Assembly (NCBI GenBank): GCA_900757615.1
Contig: CAAEON010000047.1
Coordinates: forward strand, 8,063-72,062
DNA length: 64,000 bases
From: an uncultured Collinsella sp.
GTDB taxonomy: Bacteria; Actinomycetota; Coriobacteriia; Coriobacteriales; Coriobacteriaceae
Direction of reading: 5' to 3'
Below are positions 8,661 through 16,503 of the stretch, piece after piece. The translations under genes were made by a program, and so were the position numbers. The notes beneath the pieces are model-generated. The model did not search any database, was not told where the DNA came from, and saw only the letters and a program-made list of their open reading frames with translations. Each line of letters begins with the position of its first letter. Position 1 is the stretch's first letter.

Positions 8661-8700
8661 GAACAGGCCCGCTGGCAACTAACTGCCAGCGGGCCTGTTC
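8661..8700 (-). terminator. Hairpin downstream of trpS
   Basis: The arms GAACAGGCCCGCTGGCA and TGCCAGCGGGCCTGTTC pair perfectly around a short loop. The hairpin ends about 55 bp beyond the trpS stop on the minus strand. The T-tract is poor, so it may act as a transcript-end stabiliser as well as a terminator. Confidence 0.65.
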
Positions 8701-8754
8701 CTGTTTCGGGGAGATATCTAATCTCACCGTCTATGTTGTGCGAAGGCGCTTTGT

Positions 8755-9804
8755 CTAGTACACCATGCCCATGGCGTCCTGAACCTCGGCCAGGGTCTGC
8801 TCGGCAATCTCGTTGGCGCGACGATTGCCCTCGTGCAGCACGTCCTTAACGTAATCAAGATCGTTCTCGTAGCGCTGACGACGCTCACGGATCGGGGCGA
8901 AGTACTCGTTGACGGCCTCGGTCACGTACTTCTTGAGCTGGCCGGAGCCGCCCATGCCAATCTCCTCGGCAATCTCGACCTCGGAACGACCGGTGCAGAT
9001 GGCGGCCGTCGAAAGCAGGCCGGACACGCCGGGGCGGTTCTCGGGATCAAACGTGATCATGCGCTCGGAGTCGGTCTGGCTCTTCTTGATGCGCTTGGCC
9101 GTTTCCTCGGCGGTCATCGAAATGTTGATGGCGTTGCCGTAGCTCTTGCTCATCTTGCGACCGTCAAGGCCGGGCAGCAGCGGGGTCTCGGACAGCAGCG
9201 CTTCGACCTCGGGAAATACCTTGCCGTAGCGGTTGTTAAAGCGGCGAGCGATGGTACGGGTGAGCTCGATGTGCGGCAGCTGGTCGCGACCGACGGGCAC
9301 CACATTGCCCTTGCAGAACAGAATGTCGCAGGCCTGGTGCACCGGGTAGGTGAGCAGAAGGCCGGTGAGCTCGTGGCCCGAGGCCTCCATCTCGGCCTTG
9401 ACCGTGGGGTTGCGCGCCAGCTCGGCCTCGGAGACCAGCGACAGGAACGGCAGCATGAGCTGGTTGGCGGCGGGCACGGCGGAGTGCGCGTAGATCATGG
9501 TCTTGTCGGGGTCGATACCGCAGGCAAGGTAATCCATGACCATGTTGTACACGTTGTCCTGGATGTGCTCGGTGGTATCGCGGTCGGTGATGACCTGGTA
9601 GTCGGCGATGAGCACGTTGGTCTTGGCGCCCATGTTCTGAAGCTCCACGCGGCCCTTGAGGGTGCCAAAGTAGTGGCCCAGGTGCAGACGGCCGGTGGGG
9701 CGGTCGCCGGTGAGCATGGTGAACTTCTCGGGCGTCTTGGCTAGGCCCTCGCGAATGGCGTTGCTCTTTTGCAGCGCGACTTCGTAGCTGTTCTCGTTTG
9801 GCAT
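8755..9804 (-). CDS. trpS: Tryptophanyl-tRNA synthetase
   Basis: This 349 aa class I aminoacyl-tRNA synthetase charges tRNA-Trp. Its HIGH-type motif lies in TGDRPTGRLHLGHYFG and its KMSKS loop in DGRKMSKSYGNAI. The reading frame continues upstream to 9960, but that part is a low-quality arginine/proline-rich shadow. The ATG at 9804 has AGGAG eight bases before it and gives the family N-terminus. The gene reads in the same direction as the WecA-like gene behind it, with a 171 bp gap in between. Confidence 0.95.
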   Translation of the reverse strand: MPNENSYEVALQKSNAIREGLAKTPEKFTMLTGDRPTGRLHLGHYFGTLKGRVELQNMGAKTNVLIADYQVITDRDTTEHIQDNVYNMVMDYLACGIDPDKTMIYAHSAVPAANQLMLPFLSLVSEAELARNPTVKAEMEASGHELTGLLLTYPVHQACDILFCKGNVVPVGRDQLPHIELTRTIARRFNNRYGKVFPEVEALLSETPLLPGLDGRKMSKSYGNAINISMTAEETAKRIKKSQTDSERMITFDPENRPGVSGLLSTAAICTGRSEVEIAEEIGMGGSGQLKKYVTEAVNEYFAPIRERRQRYENDLDYVKDVLHEGNRRANEIAEQTLAEVQDAMGMVY

Positions 9805-9975
9805 GATTGCTCCTAACGTATGTTCATGAGTCAAGATGATAACGCGTTTATTGGAGGGGCGGGGTGTGAGTAGACGAGGGGGCGGGAGAGTGACGCGCGT
9901 GGTGCGGCATGTGCGATGGGTGCGGTGTGGCTGCGCTTGGCCGGCAGCACCTGGGCGCATCCTCGGCAGCTTGCC

Positions 9976-11223
9976 CTAGAGCTTGCGGTGGCGTTCTTCC
10001 TTGCGCTCCTCGGCTGCCCGCTCCTCTTGCTTAAAGGCGGGGTCGTCGGGGGTGACGAGCTCGTCCTCGTGCGTGCGCTTGTTGTAATGGTGGCGCAGCA
10101 CGGGCTCAAACAGATGTAGATGCCTGGCAAAGGCCGCCGAGCCAATGGCGAGCACGGTAAAGATCAGCACGCGCATGGGTACCTCGACCTGGTTAATCGC
10201 GGCGGCGCCGGCCGAAAGCATGATGCACCAGGCATAGATGAGCAGCACGGCCTGTTTTTGGTCGTAGCCTTCTTGGATCAGGCGGTGGTGGATGTGGCCC
10301 TTGTCGGCCTGCCCAATGCTAATGTGGGCGCGCTTGCGGCGCACGATGGCGCTAAACGTGTCGATGATGGGAACGCCGGCCACGATGAGCGGGATGATGA
10401 GCGAGGTGAGCGCGGCGGTGCGGCTCACGTTGAGCAGCGAGATGGAGCCCAGCGCAAAGCCCAGAAGCAGCGACCCCGAGTCGCCCAAGAAGATGCTCGC
10501 GGGGTTGAAGTTATAGCGCAAGAAGGCGAGGCACGAGCCAAAGAGCGCGATGGAGAGCGCGGCGGCGTCGATGCGGCCTGAGAGCACGGCGACCGAGAAC
10601 ATGGTGAACGACGCGATGCCGCAGATGCCCGTGGCCAGGCCGTCGAGGCCGTCGATAAGGTTGATGATGTTGGTGAACGCCACCAGATAGATCACGGTGA
10701 TGGGGTAGGCAAGCCAGCCGAGCGTAATCTCGCCGGGGGCAAACGGGTTGACGATGACGCCGATTTTTAGGCCGCCGATGCAGGCGATGAGCGCGGCGAG
10801 CACCTGTCCGGCCAGCTTTTGCTTGGGCTTGAGCTGGAAGACATCATCGATCGCGCCGGTCGCAAAGATGACGGTAAAGGAGAGTGCCAGCACGGGGTAG
10901 CTGATGTGCAGGCGCGGGTGCGGCACCAAAACGGGCGGCCAGCCCAGGTACCAGGTGCCCAGGATCTGCACAATACAGGCGACGACGAGGCCCAAAAAGA
11001 CCGCGGTGCCGCCCATGCGCGGGATGGGCTTAGTGTTGATACGGCGCTTGGAGGGATAGTCGACGGCGTCGAGCTTGATTGCCAGGCGCTTGACCAGGGG
11101 CACCGTGAGGAGGGTCGTGATAAAAGCCGCGGCCGCCACGCATAGGTACGGTATGAAGCTCGTGGATGAAGCCATGAATCGAAAAACCGCCAAGCGTCGA
11201 AGGAAAAGGTCAAAGGATGCCAT
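9976..11223 (-). CDS. Undecaprenyl-phosphate GlcNAc-1-phosphate transferase (WecA/TagO-like)
   Basis: This is a polytopic membrane enzyme of about 415 aa in the MraY/WecA family. It links a sugar-1-phosphate to undecaprenyl phosphate and so starts a wall polymer or glycan. Motifs appear in the expected order: NTKPIPRMGG, the DD of GAIDDVFQLKPKQKLAGQ, NLIDGLDGLATG, FLGDSGSLLLG, and KGHIHHRL in the last cytosolic loop. HIHH marks the WecA/TagO branch rather than MraY. A second ATG at 11175 gives 399 aa. Neither start has a convincing ribosome binding site, so the N-terminus is uncertain. The C-terminal 40 residues are highly charged. Confidence 0.88.
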   Translation of the reverse strand: MASFDLFLRRLAVFRFMASSTSFIPYLCVAAAAFITTLLTVPLVKRLAIKLDAVDYPSKRRINTKPIPRMGGTAVFLGLVVACIVQILGTWYLGWPPVLVPHPRLHISYPVLALSFTVIFATGAIDDVFQLKPKQKLAGQVLAALIACIGGLKIGVIVNPFAPGEITLGWLAYPITVIYLVAFTNIINLIDGLDGLATGICGIASFTMFSVAVLSGRIDAAALSIALFGSCLAFLRYNFNPASIFLGDSGSLLLGFALGSISLLNVSRTAALTSLIIPLIVAGVPIIDTFSAIVRRKRAHISIGQADKGHIHHRLIQEGYDQKQAVLLIYAWCIMLSAGAAAINQVEVPMRVLIFTVLAIGSAAFARHLHLFEPVLRHHYNKRTHEDELVTPDDPAFKQEERAAEERKEERHRKL

Positions 11224-11387
11224 GCCGCAAAGGGTATAGCCGATTTATGATACTCGACCGAGGGGGTGCGGGGGTTTGCGCCGTGCGATTATCACGCGCT
11301 TACCAGATATTGGGATGTTGGCGGAGGTTCTGCCGAGTGCCGTTGGGTGTCATACGGGATCTGCGATGGCTTTTTTGGCAAAATCGG

Positions 11388-11555
11388 CAAAAGAAAACCA
11401 CCCCCCACGTTACGAAAATGAACCCACCTAAAACAGGTGGGTGCCCTCATCGACCGTTCCAGCGTCCTTAACAACGAAGGATACCTGTACTGAGTACGAC
11501 TGTGTGGGCTCCCTAAATAAACGCGACGGTTCACCCAGTTGCTCCGCGGGGGGCG
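11388..11555 (-). ncRNA. ssrS: Candidate 6S RNA
   Basis: On the minus strand a -35-like TCGACA (11583-11588) and a -10-like TAGATA (11559-11564), 18 bp apart, point to a start near 11552-11555. The transcript would open with CCGCCCCCCGCG, which pairs with CGTGGGGGGTGG close to its 3' end, giving a 12 bp closing stem with two G-U pairs. A T-rich TTTTCTTTT follows. Inside, ACCCACCTGTTTTAGGTGGGT forms a hairpin on the 3' side, where many 6S RNAs have one in the central bubble. A long closing stem, a length near 170 nt and its own promoter fit 6S RNA, which binds RNA polymerase. The call rests on structure, not on a covariance search. Confidence 0.5.
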
Positions 11556-11558
11556 GAA

Positions 11559-11588
11559 TATCTACATCATAAAGCGGCACTTTGTCGA
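11559..11588 (-). promoter_or_regulatory. Promoter of the candidate 6S RNA
   Basis: The -35-like hexamer TCGACA is at 11583-11588 and the -10-like TAGATA at 11559-11564, with an 18 bp spacer. The predicted start lies just at the 5' arm of the closing stem of the RNA, which supports the pairing of promoter and transcript. Confidence 0.45.
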
Positions 11589-11709
11589 TTCCAGTCTTGA
11601 CATTACAAAAATCGTGTCGGACGATTACGGCGCCTTTGGGTTCGAGCCGTCTGTACGGTCCGGGCCTTTACGTTTGAGCTGCCGAATCGTTGTTTTGGAG
11701 CATGTTTTT

Positions 11710-12648
11710 ATGCCGACGTCGTTGACCGAACTTTTTTCGCCCGCCTGCCATTTGTGTCCGCGCCGTTGCGGTGCGGCGCGCGACGAGGGCGCGCGTGGTG
11801 TGTGCGGCGCCGACGACACGCTTAAGGTCGCCCGCGCGGCGCTCCACATGTGGGAGGAGCCGCCTATCTCGGGCGAGGCCGGCTCGGGCACGATTTTCTT
11901 TAGCGGCTGTTCGCTCAAATGCGTCTACTGCCAAAACCACGAGATCTCGACGGGCAATTTTGGACTCGAGATTTCGCCCGAGCGCCTGGTCGAGATTATG
12001 CTGGAGCTTCAGGACCAGGGCGCCAACAATATCAACCTGGTGACTGCGACGCATTATGCTCACCTGCTGCCGGCCGCGATTGCCGCAGCGCGGGCGCGCG
12101 GGCTGGACATCCCGATCGTCTACAACACGAGCGGCTATGAACGGGCGAGTGCCGTGGCTGCCCTGGGTGACCTGGTTGATGTGTGGCTCACCGACTTTAA
12201 ATATGCCGATGCCGGGCTTGCGCAGTCGCTTTCTCATATTAAGGATTACCCGCGCGTGGCCGTGTCGGGCCTGGCACAGATGGCGTGCGAGATCGAGCGC
12301 CGCGGGGGAGAGCTGGTGGACGAGGACGGGCTCATGAAGCGCGGCATCATCGTGCGCCACCTGGTGCTGCCGGGGCATGCGGATGACTCGTGCCGCGTGT
12401 TAGACCTGGTGTGGCAGACGGTGGGCGACGTGCCGATCTCGGTCATGAACCAGTACACGCCCAATGCGCTCATGCGCGAGCAGGGCGGCGACCTGGCACG
12501 CGCCGTGACGCGCGAGGAGTACGAGCAAGTGCTCGACCATGCCGACGACCTGGGCTTTACGACGATGTTCTGGCAAGAGGGCGGTGCAGTAGACGAGAGC
12601 TTTACCCCGGCCTTCGACACCACCGGCGTCCTCACTAGTGCAAAGTAG
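11710..12648 (+). CDS. Radical SAM protein, PflX-like (pyruvate formate-lyase activase family)
   Basis: This 312 aa protein has the radical SAM cluster motif CSLKCVYCQNHEIS near residue 70. It is preceded by a cysteine-rich N-terminus, CHLCPRRCGAARDEGARGVCG, that could bind a second iron-sulfur cluster. This layout is that of COG1313/PflX proteins, which are annotated as activases, though their target is generally unknown. The frame is open from 11539, but the ATG at 11710 gives the family N-terminus and has GGAG upstream. No glycyl radical enzyme is adjacent. A hairpin at 12658-12694 follows the stop. Confidence 0.85.
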   Translation: MPTSLTELFSPACHLCPRRCGAARDEGARGVCGADDTLKVARAALHMWEEPPISGEAGSGTIFFSGCSLKCVYCQNHEISTGNFGLEISPERLVEIMLELQDQGANNINLVTATHYAHLLPAAIAAARARGLDIPIVYNTSGYERASAVAALGDLVDVWLTDFKYADAGLAQSLSHIKDYPRVAVSGLAQMACEIERRGGELVDEDGLMKRGIIVRHLVLPGHADDSCRVLDLVWQTVGDVPISVMNQYTPNALMREQGGDLARAVTREEYEQVLDHADDLGFTTMFWQEGGAVDESFTPAFDTTGVLTSAK

Positions 12649-12657
12649 CGCGTTTGC

Positions 12658-12694
12658 CGATGATTTTTCTGGGACGGGGATTAAAAAATCATCG
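12658..12694. terminator. Terminator hairpin after the radical SAM gene
   Basis: The arms CGATGATTTTT and AAAAATCATCG are exact inverted repeats of 11 bp with the loop word GGGACGGGGA, a word that also appears near 1497 and 45469. It sits 10 bp after the stop. The A/T-rich arms allow a terminator on either strand. Confidence 0.6.
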
Positions 12695-12758
12695 AGATGA
12701 TCGCCTGCTCGAAAAGTTGTCAAAATGGCCGCGCCCCAAAAAGACTGGTTATTTGGCG

Positions 12759-12786
12759 TTGACAGTTGGCGAGCCGTAGGTAAAAT
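12759..12786 (+). promoter_or_regulatory. Promoter of tRNA-Ala
   Basis: A consensus -35 TTGACA at 12759-12764 and a -10 TAAAAT at 12781-12786 are 16 bp apart. Transcription would start near 12793, a few bases before the mature tRNA 5' end. Confidence 0.75.
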
Positions 12787-12799
12787 ATCGACTTGTCCT

Positions 12800-12874
12800 G
12801 GGGACGTAGCTCAGTTGGGAGAGCGCTGCCGTCGCATGGCAGAGGCCGAGGGTTCGACTCCCTTCGTCTCCACC
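12800..12874 (+). tRNA. tRNA-Ala (anticodon CGC)
   Basis: The full cloverleaf can be drawn. The acceptor stem GGGGACG pairs with CGTCTCC (one G-U). The anticodon stem CTGCC/GGCAG closes the loop GTCGCAT with anticodon CGC. The T arm reads GAGGG TTCGACT CCCTT. The discriminator base is A at 12872, followed by CC; the terminal A is not encoded. It reads GCG codons, which are frequent in this high-GC DNA. Confidence 0.93.
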
Positions 12875-12885
12875 CTTGGATTTGA

Positions 12886-12918
12886 TAAGCCGCTGACATT
12901 GTGTCGGCGGCTTTTTTT
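12886..12918 (+). terminator. Terminator after tRNA-Ala
   Basis: A hairpin AGCCGCTGACA/TGTCGGCGGCT with one wobble is followed by seven T's. It ends only about 20 bp before the ATG of the next gene, whose ribosome binding site follows directly. Confidence 0.8.
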
Positions 12919-12936
12919 AAAAGAAAGGGCTGTACC

Positions 12937-13395
12937 ATGGCCGAGCTTGAGTCCCAACCACTGTCTGCCGAGGAACGCGCCGAGTTGGAAGAGCTCCGCG
13001 CCGAGAAAGCTCGTCGCGAGGCCCAGGAAGAGGCACGCCGCGAGCGTGAGGAGTTGGCCGCCCTGCGTGCCGAGCGTGCGAAGGCCGAGGAGATCGCCGC
13101 GAACGCCGCATCCGCACCGGCGCCCGCGCCCGCACCCAAGCCCGCTGCCGCGAAGCCTGCACCTGCCGCGCCCAAACCTCAGCCTAAAAAGGCCGCTCGT
13201 CCCAAGTCCGCCGAGCCCAAGCCGACCCGTGACGAGATGACCTTTGCCCAGCGCATGGTCACCTCCAAGGAGCCTACGGGCGAGAACGAGATCCCCGGCA
13301 TGGCTCCGGCTCAAAAAATCATCATCGTGCTCGCCCTCATCGCGTTTATCGTCTTTATGGTCTACACGATCACGGGCAGCATGGGCCTGCACTAA
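12937..13395 (+). CDS. Small tail-anchored membrane protein with coiled coil
   Basis: This 152 aa protein belongs to no family I recognise. Residues 8-60 are rich in Glu, Arg and Ala with heptad character (EERAELEELRAEKARREAQE) and should form a coiled coil. Residues 60-105 are a Pro/Ala/Lys linker. The last 30 residues contain one hydrophobic helix, IIIVLALIAFIVFMVYTI, followed by a few polar residues. This predicts a cytosolic rod tethered by a C-terminal membrane anchor. AGAAAGGG precedes the ATG at 12937. It has its own space between the tRNA terminator and pncB, and its role is unknown. Confidence 0.75.
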   Translation: MAELESQPLSAEERAELEELRAEKARREAQEEARREREELAALRAERAKAEEIAANAASAPAPAPAPKPAAAKPAPAAPKPQPKKAARPKSAEPKPTRDEMTFAQRMVTSKEPTGENEIPGMAPAQKIIIVLALIAFIVFMVYTITGSMGLH

Positions 13396-13476
13396 CCTGT
13401 TCGCGCCGGGCTCCATGCCCGCACGTCCGCCTCGTCCAACCTCAACTTCTGCACAACGCATCCGAAAGGTCGCCCC

Positions 13477-14982
13477 ATGGCTTTGACCGACATCTCGCAT
13501 CCCACCGACATTGCAATGCTCACCGATCTGTGCGAGCTCACTATGGCCCAGGGCCTGTGGGAGAGCGGCAAGGCCAATGAGCAGGGTTGTTTTACCGCGT
13601 TTTACCGCGACCATCCCTTCGGCAGCGCTTATGCCGTCATGTGCGGCACCGCCGAGCTGCCCGAGCTTGTCGAGAACCTGCGCTTTACGCCCGAGGACAT
13701 CGACTATCTCGCCTCGCTCCAGGCTCCGGCCGGCGGCGCGATGTTTAAGCCTGCATTCCTCGACTACCTGCGCAACTTCCGTGCACACGTGAACATTGAC
13801 GCCGTGCCCGAGGGCGAGCTCGTGTTTCCGCGCGAGCCCATGGTGCGCGTCACCGGCCCCGCGCTGGAGTGCCAGCTGCTCGAGACGGCGCTGCTCAATA
13901 TCGTCGGCTTCCAGACGCTCGTTGCCACCAAGACGGCGCGCGTGGTGCTTTCCGCCGACGGTCGCCCCGTGGCGGAGTTTGGTCTGCGCCGTGCCCAGGG
14001 CCCCGATGGCGGTCTTGCCGTCGCGCGCGCGAGCTACGTTGCCGGCTGTTCGTCCACGTCCAATGTGCTCGCCGGTCGCCGCTACGGTATTCCCGTCTTT
14101 GGCACGCATGCGCACAGCTGGGTGATGAGCTTCGATTCCGAGCTCGAGGCCTTCCGTGCCTTTGCCAAGTCGAGCCCCAAGAACTGTACGCTGCTCATCG
14201 ACACCTATGACGTGCGCGAGGGCTGCGAACATGCCATTACGGTTGCCAAGGAGATGGAGGCGGCGGGCGAGCGCCTGTCGGCCATTCGCATCGACTCGGG
14301 CGACCTGGCTAAGTTGTCCAAGTATGTTCGCGGCCGTTTTGATGCCGAGGGCCTGCCCTATGTGGGGATTTCGGTCTCCAACGATCTGGACGAGTACACG
14401 ATTCAGTCGCTGCTCGACCAGGGCGCGCCCATCGATAGCTTTGGCGTGGGTACCAAGCTCGCGACCTGCTACGATCAGCCGGCGCTGGGCGGCGTGTACA
14501 AGCTTTCGGCCCGCCGCGCGAGCGACGGGGAGCCGTGGACGCCGGTGGTGAAGCTTTCCGAGCAGCCCTACAAGCGCACGATCCCCGGCGTGCAGCGCGT
14601 GCGACGCTATTACGATGGCTTTGGCGGCCCGGTCTGCGACATGATCTATGACGAGGACCATCTGGCAGGAGAGGGCGCCGCTCGCGGCAATACCCTTGTG
14701 GCTGTGAACGATGCCGCCTTGGTGACCGATGTGTCCGAGCTCGAGTATCGTGAGCTGCTGATGCCGATCGTCCGCGACGGCAGCGCGGTGGCTCCGCGTG
14801 AGAGCATCGAGGACGCGCGCGAGCGTTGTGCCTGGTCAATCGATCATCTGGACGCGGCTTTCAAGCGCTTCCTGTACCCGCAGACCTACGTGGTGGGCAT
14901 GGAGCAGGGCCTGGCCCAGGTGCGCGACGAGCTCGTGCGCAAGAACATGGCCGCGGCTTCGGCCTTCCCTTGGGCTCACTAA
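13477..14982 (+). CDS. pncB: Nicotinate phosphoribosyltransferase
   Basis: This 501 aa enzyme joins nicotinate to PRPP to make nicotinate mononucleotide in the NAD salvage pathway. It begins MLTDLCELTMAQGLWESG after a short leader, typical of the longer bacterial type. It has the phosphoribosyl site segments GTHAHSWVMSF near residue 208 and IRIDSGDLAKLS near residue 270, and VGTKLATCYDQPALGGVYKL near residue 326. CGAAAGG precedes the ATG. The length and motifs indicate a complete, working enzyme. Confidence 0.95.
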   Translation: MALTDISHPTDIAMLTDLCELTMAQGLWESGKANEQGCFTAFYRDHPFGSAYAVMCGTAELPELVENLRFTPEDIDYLASLQAPAGGAMFKPAFLDYLRNFRAHVNIDAVPEGELVFPREPMVRVTGPALECQLLETALLNIVGFQTLVATKTARVVLSADGRPVAEFGLRRAQGPDGGLAVARASYVAGCSSTSNVLAGRRYGIPVFGTHAHSWVMSFDSELEAFRAFAKSSPKNCTLLIDTYDVREGCEHAITVAKEMEAAGERLSAIRIDSGDLAKLSKYVRGRFDAEGLPYVGISVSNDLDEYTIQSLLDQGAPIDSFGVGTKLATCYDQPALGGVYKLSARRASDGEPWTPVVKLSEQPYKRTIPGVQRVRRYYDGFGGPVCDMIYDEDHLAGEGAARGNTLVAVNDAALVTDVSELEYRELLMPIVRDGSAVAPRESIEDARERCAWSIDHLDAAFKRFLYPQTYVVGMEQGLAQVRDELVRKNMAAASAFPWAH

Positions 14983-15061
14983 TTCGTTGGGCGGAAGGGG
15001 CGGATCGCATGCCCTCGGCCGCCGGCTCGCCCGAACGCTCGACATTCGATTGGTTTGACGT

Positions 15062-16189
15062 ATGACGACTTCCTATAAAACGATGGTGGTAAAGATCGGT
15101 TCGTCCACGGTGGTGGGTGCCGACGGCAAGGTCAACCGCGCCTTTATCGGTGGCCTGGCCGATCAGGCCGCGGCCCTGCGCAAGCTCGGCTGGCGCTTAG
15201 TCGTGGTGAGCTCGGGCGCCATTGCCTGCGGTTATCCCGTGCTGGGCTTCGACCGCAAGCCGGTCGGCGATCTGCCGAGCCTGCAGGCATGCGCTTCGGC
15301 CGGCCAGTGCATCATCTCGTCGGCCTACGACGAGGAATTCCATGCGCGTGACCTACTAACCTCGCTCGTGCTGCTCACGCGCCACGACACGGCGCGCCGC
15401 ACGTCCTATCTGCACGCGCGCGACGCCCTACTGCGCCTAGTGGAGCTGGGCGTGGTGCCGGTTGTCAACGAGAACGACACCGTCACCGTCGATGAGATCA
15501 AGTTCGGTGACAATGACACGCTGGCGGCGCTTGTGAGCTGCCTGGTTTCTGCCGATCTGTGCGTGACGCTCTCGGACATCGACGGCCTCTACACCGCCAA
15601 TCCGCATGAGGACCCGACGGCCGAGTTTGTCCCGGTCGTGCATAAGATCGATGCCAAGATCATTGCCTCGGCGGGCGATTCTTCGACCTCGGTGGGTACG
15701 GGCGGCATGATCACCAAGATCCGTGCGAGCCGCATTTTGATGACGGCTGGCATTCAGAGCGTGATTTGCTCGGGCGAGGAGCCCGATGCGCTCGTGCGTC
15801 TCGCCCGCGGCGAGAGCGTGGGTACGCTGTTCGATCCGCCGGCGGAGCGCCTGGACATTGCGCCCCGCAAGCTGTGGATTGCGTTGGGCGATAAGGCCCA
15901 TGGTTCGGTGACGGTCGATGACGGCGCCGCGAAAGCGCTGGTCAGTCGTGGCTCGTCGCTGCTTGCAGTGGGTATTCGCGAGGTCGATGGTGATTTTGCC
16001 GAAGGCGATGTACTCGACGTGTGTGACCCGAGCGGCATGGTCGTCGCCCGCGGTATCGCCGAGGCCGATTCGGACGTGCTGGAACTTGCAGCCGGCCGCC
16101 GCCAGGACCAGATCGTCAGCAACCGCCTGCTGGCGGATCTGGCAGAGAAGCCCGCGATCCATCGAGATAACTTGATTGTATTTGCTTAG
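15062..16189 (+). CDS. proB: Glutamate 5-kinase
   Basis: This 375 aa protein phosphorylates glutamate to gamma-glutamyl phosphate, the first step of proline synthesis. The amino acid kinase domain is clear from VVKIGSSTVVG, VVVSSGAIACG, VPVVNENDTV, FGDNDTLAALV and GTGGMITKIRA. A C-terminal PUA domain begins near residue 280 (GSVTVDDGAAKAL). No good ribosome binding site precedes the ATG at 15062, and an internal ATG at 15083 has none either. The partner proA is 1.8 kb away on the same strand, with a convergent peptidase gene in between. Confidence 0.94.
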   Translation: MTTSYKTMVVKIGSSTVVGADGKVNRAFIGGLADQAAALRKLGWRLVVVSSGAIACGYPVLGFDRKPVGDLPSLQACASAGQCIISSAYDEEFHARDLLTSLVLLTRHDTARRTSYLHARDALLRLVELGVVPVVNENDTVTVDEIKFGDNDTLAALVSCLVSADLCVTLSDIDGLYTANPHEDPTAEFVPVVHKIDAKIIASAGDSSTSVGTGGMITKIRASRILMTAGIQSVICSGEEPDALVRLARGESVGTLFDPPAERLDIAPRKLWIALGDKAHGSVTVDDGAAKALVSRGSSLLAVGIREVDGDFAEGDVLDVCDPSGMVVARGIAEADSDVLELAAGRRQDQIVSNRLLADLAEKPAIHRDNLIVFA

Positions 16190-16280
16190 GCCTCGACGCC
16201 GGGCGCCTTCGATCTGCAATGCACGCGGGGCGAAATTACCAGGGTAACTTTGCCCCGCCGCGCTCATGTCCGACCTGGTT

Positions 16281-16440
16281 GCCACGAAAACGGCCCATCT
16301 ACTACGTTTAATGGGATATCGGTGACCACACCAAGAAACGCAAAAAGAAAACCGCAGGTAGAACGCCTGCGGTTTTCTCAATTTGCGGTATGTGGTTGGG
16401 CCACGCGGATGAAACGTAGTAGATGGGCCGGTTTCGTGGC
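16281..16440. repeat. Long inverted-repeat intergenic element, copy 2
   Basis: The outer arms, 16281-16309 and 16412-16440, are inverted repeats of 29 bp with one mismatch; they include CGGCCCATCTACTACGTTT. Inside is a second hairpin, GAAAACCGCAGG/CCTGCGGTTTTC at 16347-16377, with the form of a two-way terminator, plus a weaker pair GTGACCACA/TGTGGTTGG. The whole 160 bp could fold into one branched hairpin or cruciform. Confidence 0.75.
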
Positions 16441-16453
16441 GAAGGGCATCATT

Positions 16454-16500
16454 CGGCACTTGGGGACGTTCCTTTTGTGCCGGCAGGTAGGGACACTCCT
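16454..16500. repeat. GGGGACGTTCC repeat, second location
   Basis: It reads CGGCACTTGGGGACGTTCC, then TTTTGTGCCGGCA, then GGGACACTCC. This matches the first half of the block at 3545-3683. It directly follows the inverted-repeat element and ends at the peptidase stop codon. Confidence 0.7.
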
Positions 16501-16503
16501 TTG

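Larger units (their letters stand above)
8427..8754. other. Intergenic region between convergent genes
   Basis: This 328 bp gap holds a repeat-family hairpin (8447-8479), a smaller GCAGGC...GCCTGC hairpin near 8577-8606, and a strong 40 nt hairpin at 8661-8700. A minus-strand open frame at 8496-8678 lacks any family feature and I do not call it. The gap is explained as transcription-end signals for the two converging genes. Confidence 0.4.
11224..11709. other. Intergenic region containing a candidate 6S RNA
   Basis: This 486 bp separates the WecA-like gene, read leftward, from the radical SAM gene, read rightward. The segment 11388-11555 has the features of a structured RNA on the minus strand and is listed separately. 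From 11224 to 11387 I see only the presumed leader of the WecA-like gene. From 11590 to 11709 lies the leader of the radical SAM gene. Confidence 0.4.
16190..16503. other. Convergent intergenic region filled by repeats
   Basis: The 314 bp between proB and the S33 peptidase gene contain a long inverted-repeat element (16281-16440) and directly after it a GGGGACGTTCC repeat (16454-16500). I see no coding signal. Confidence 0.5.

Noticed and set aside
8496..8678. Minus-strand small frame after the alkyltransferase gene
   Set aside because: No ribosome binding site or family; the region is explained by hairpins.
11388..11555. T-box or other riboswitch leader of the WecA-like gene
   Set aside because: No T-box sequence or known riboswitch core was found, and the paired 5' and 3' ends with an independent promoter fit a separate RNA better.
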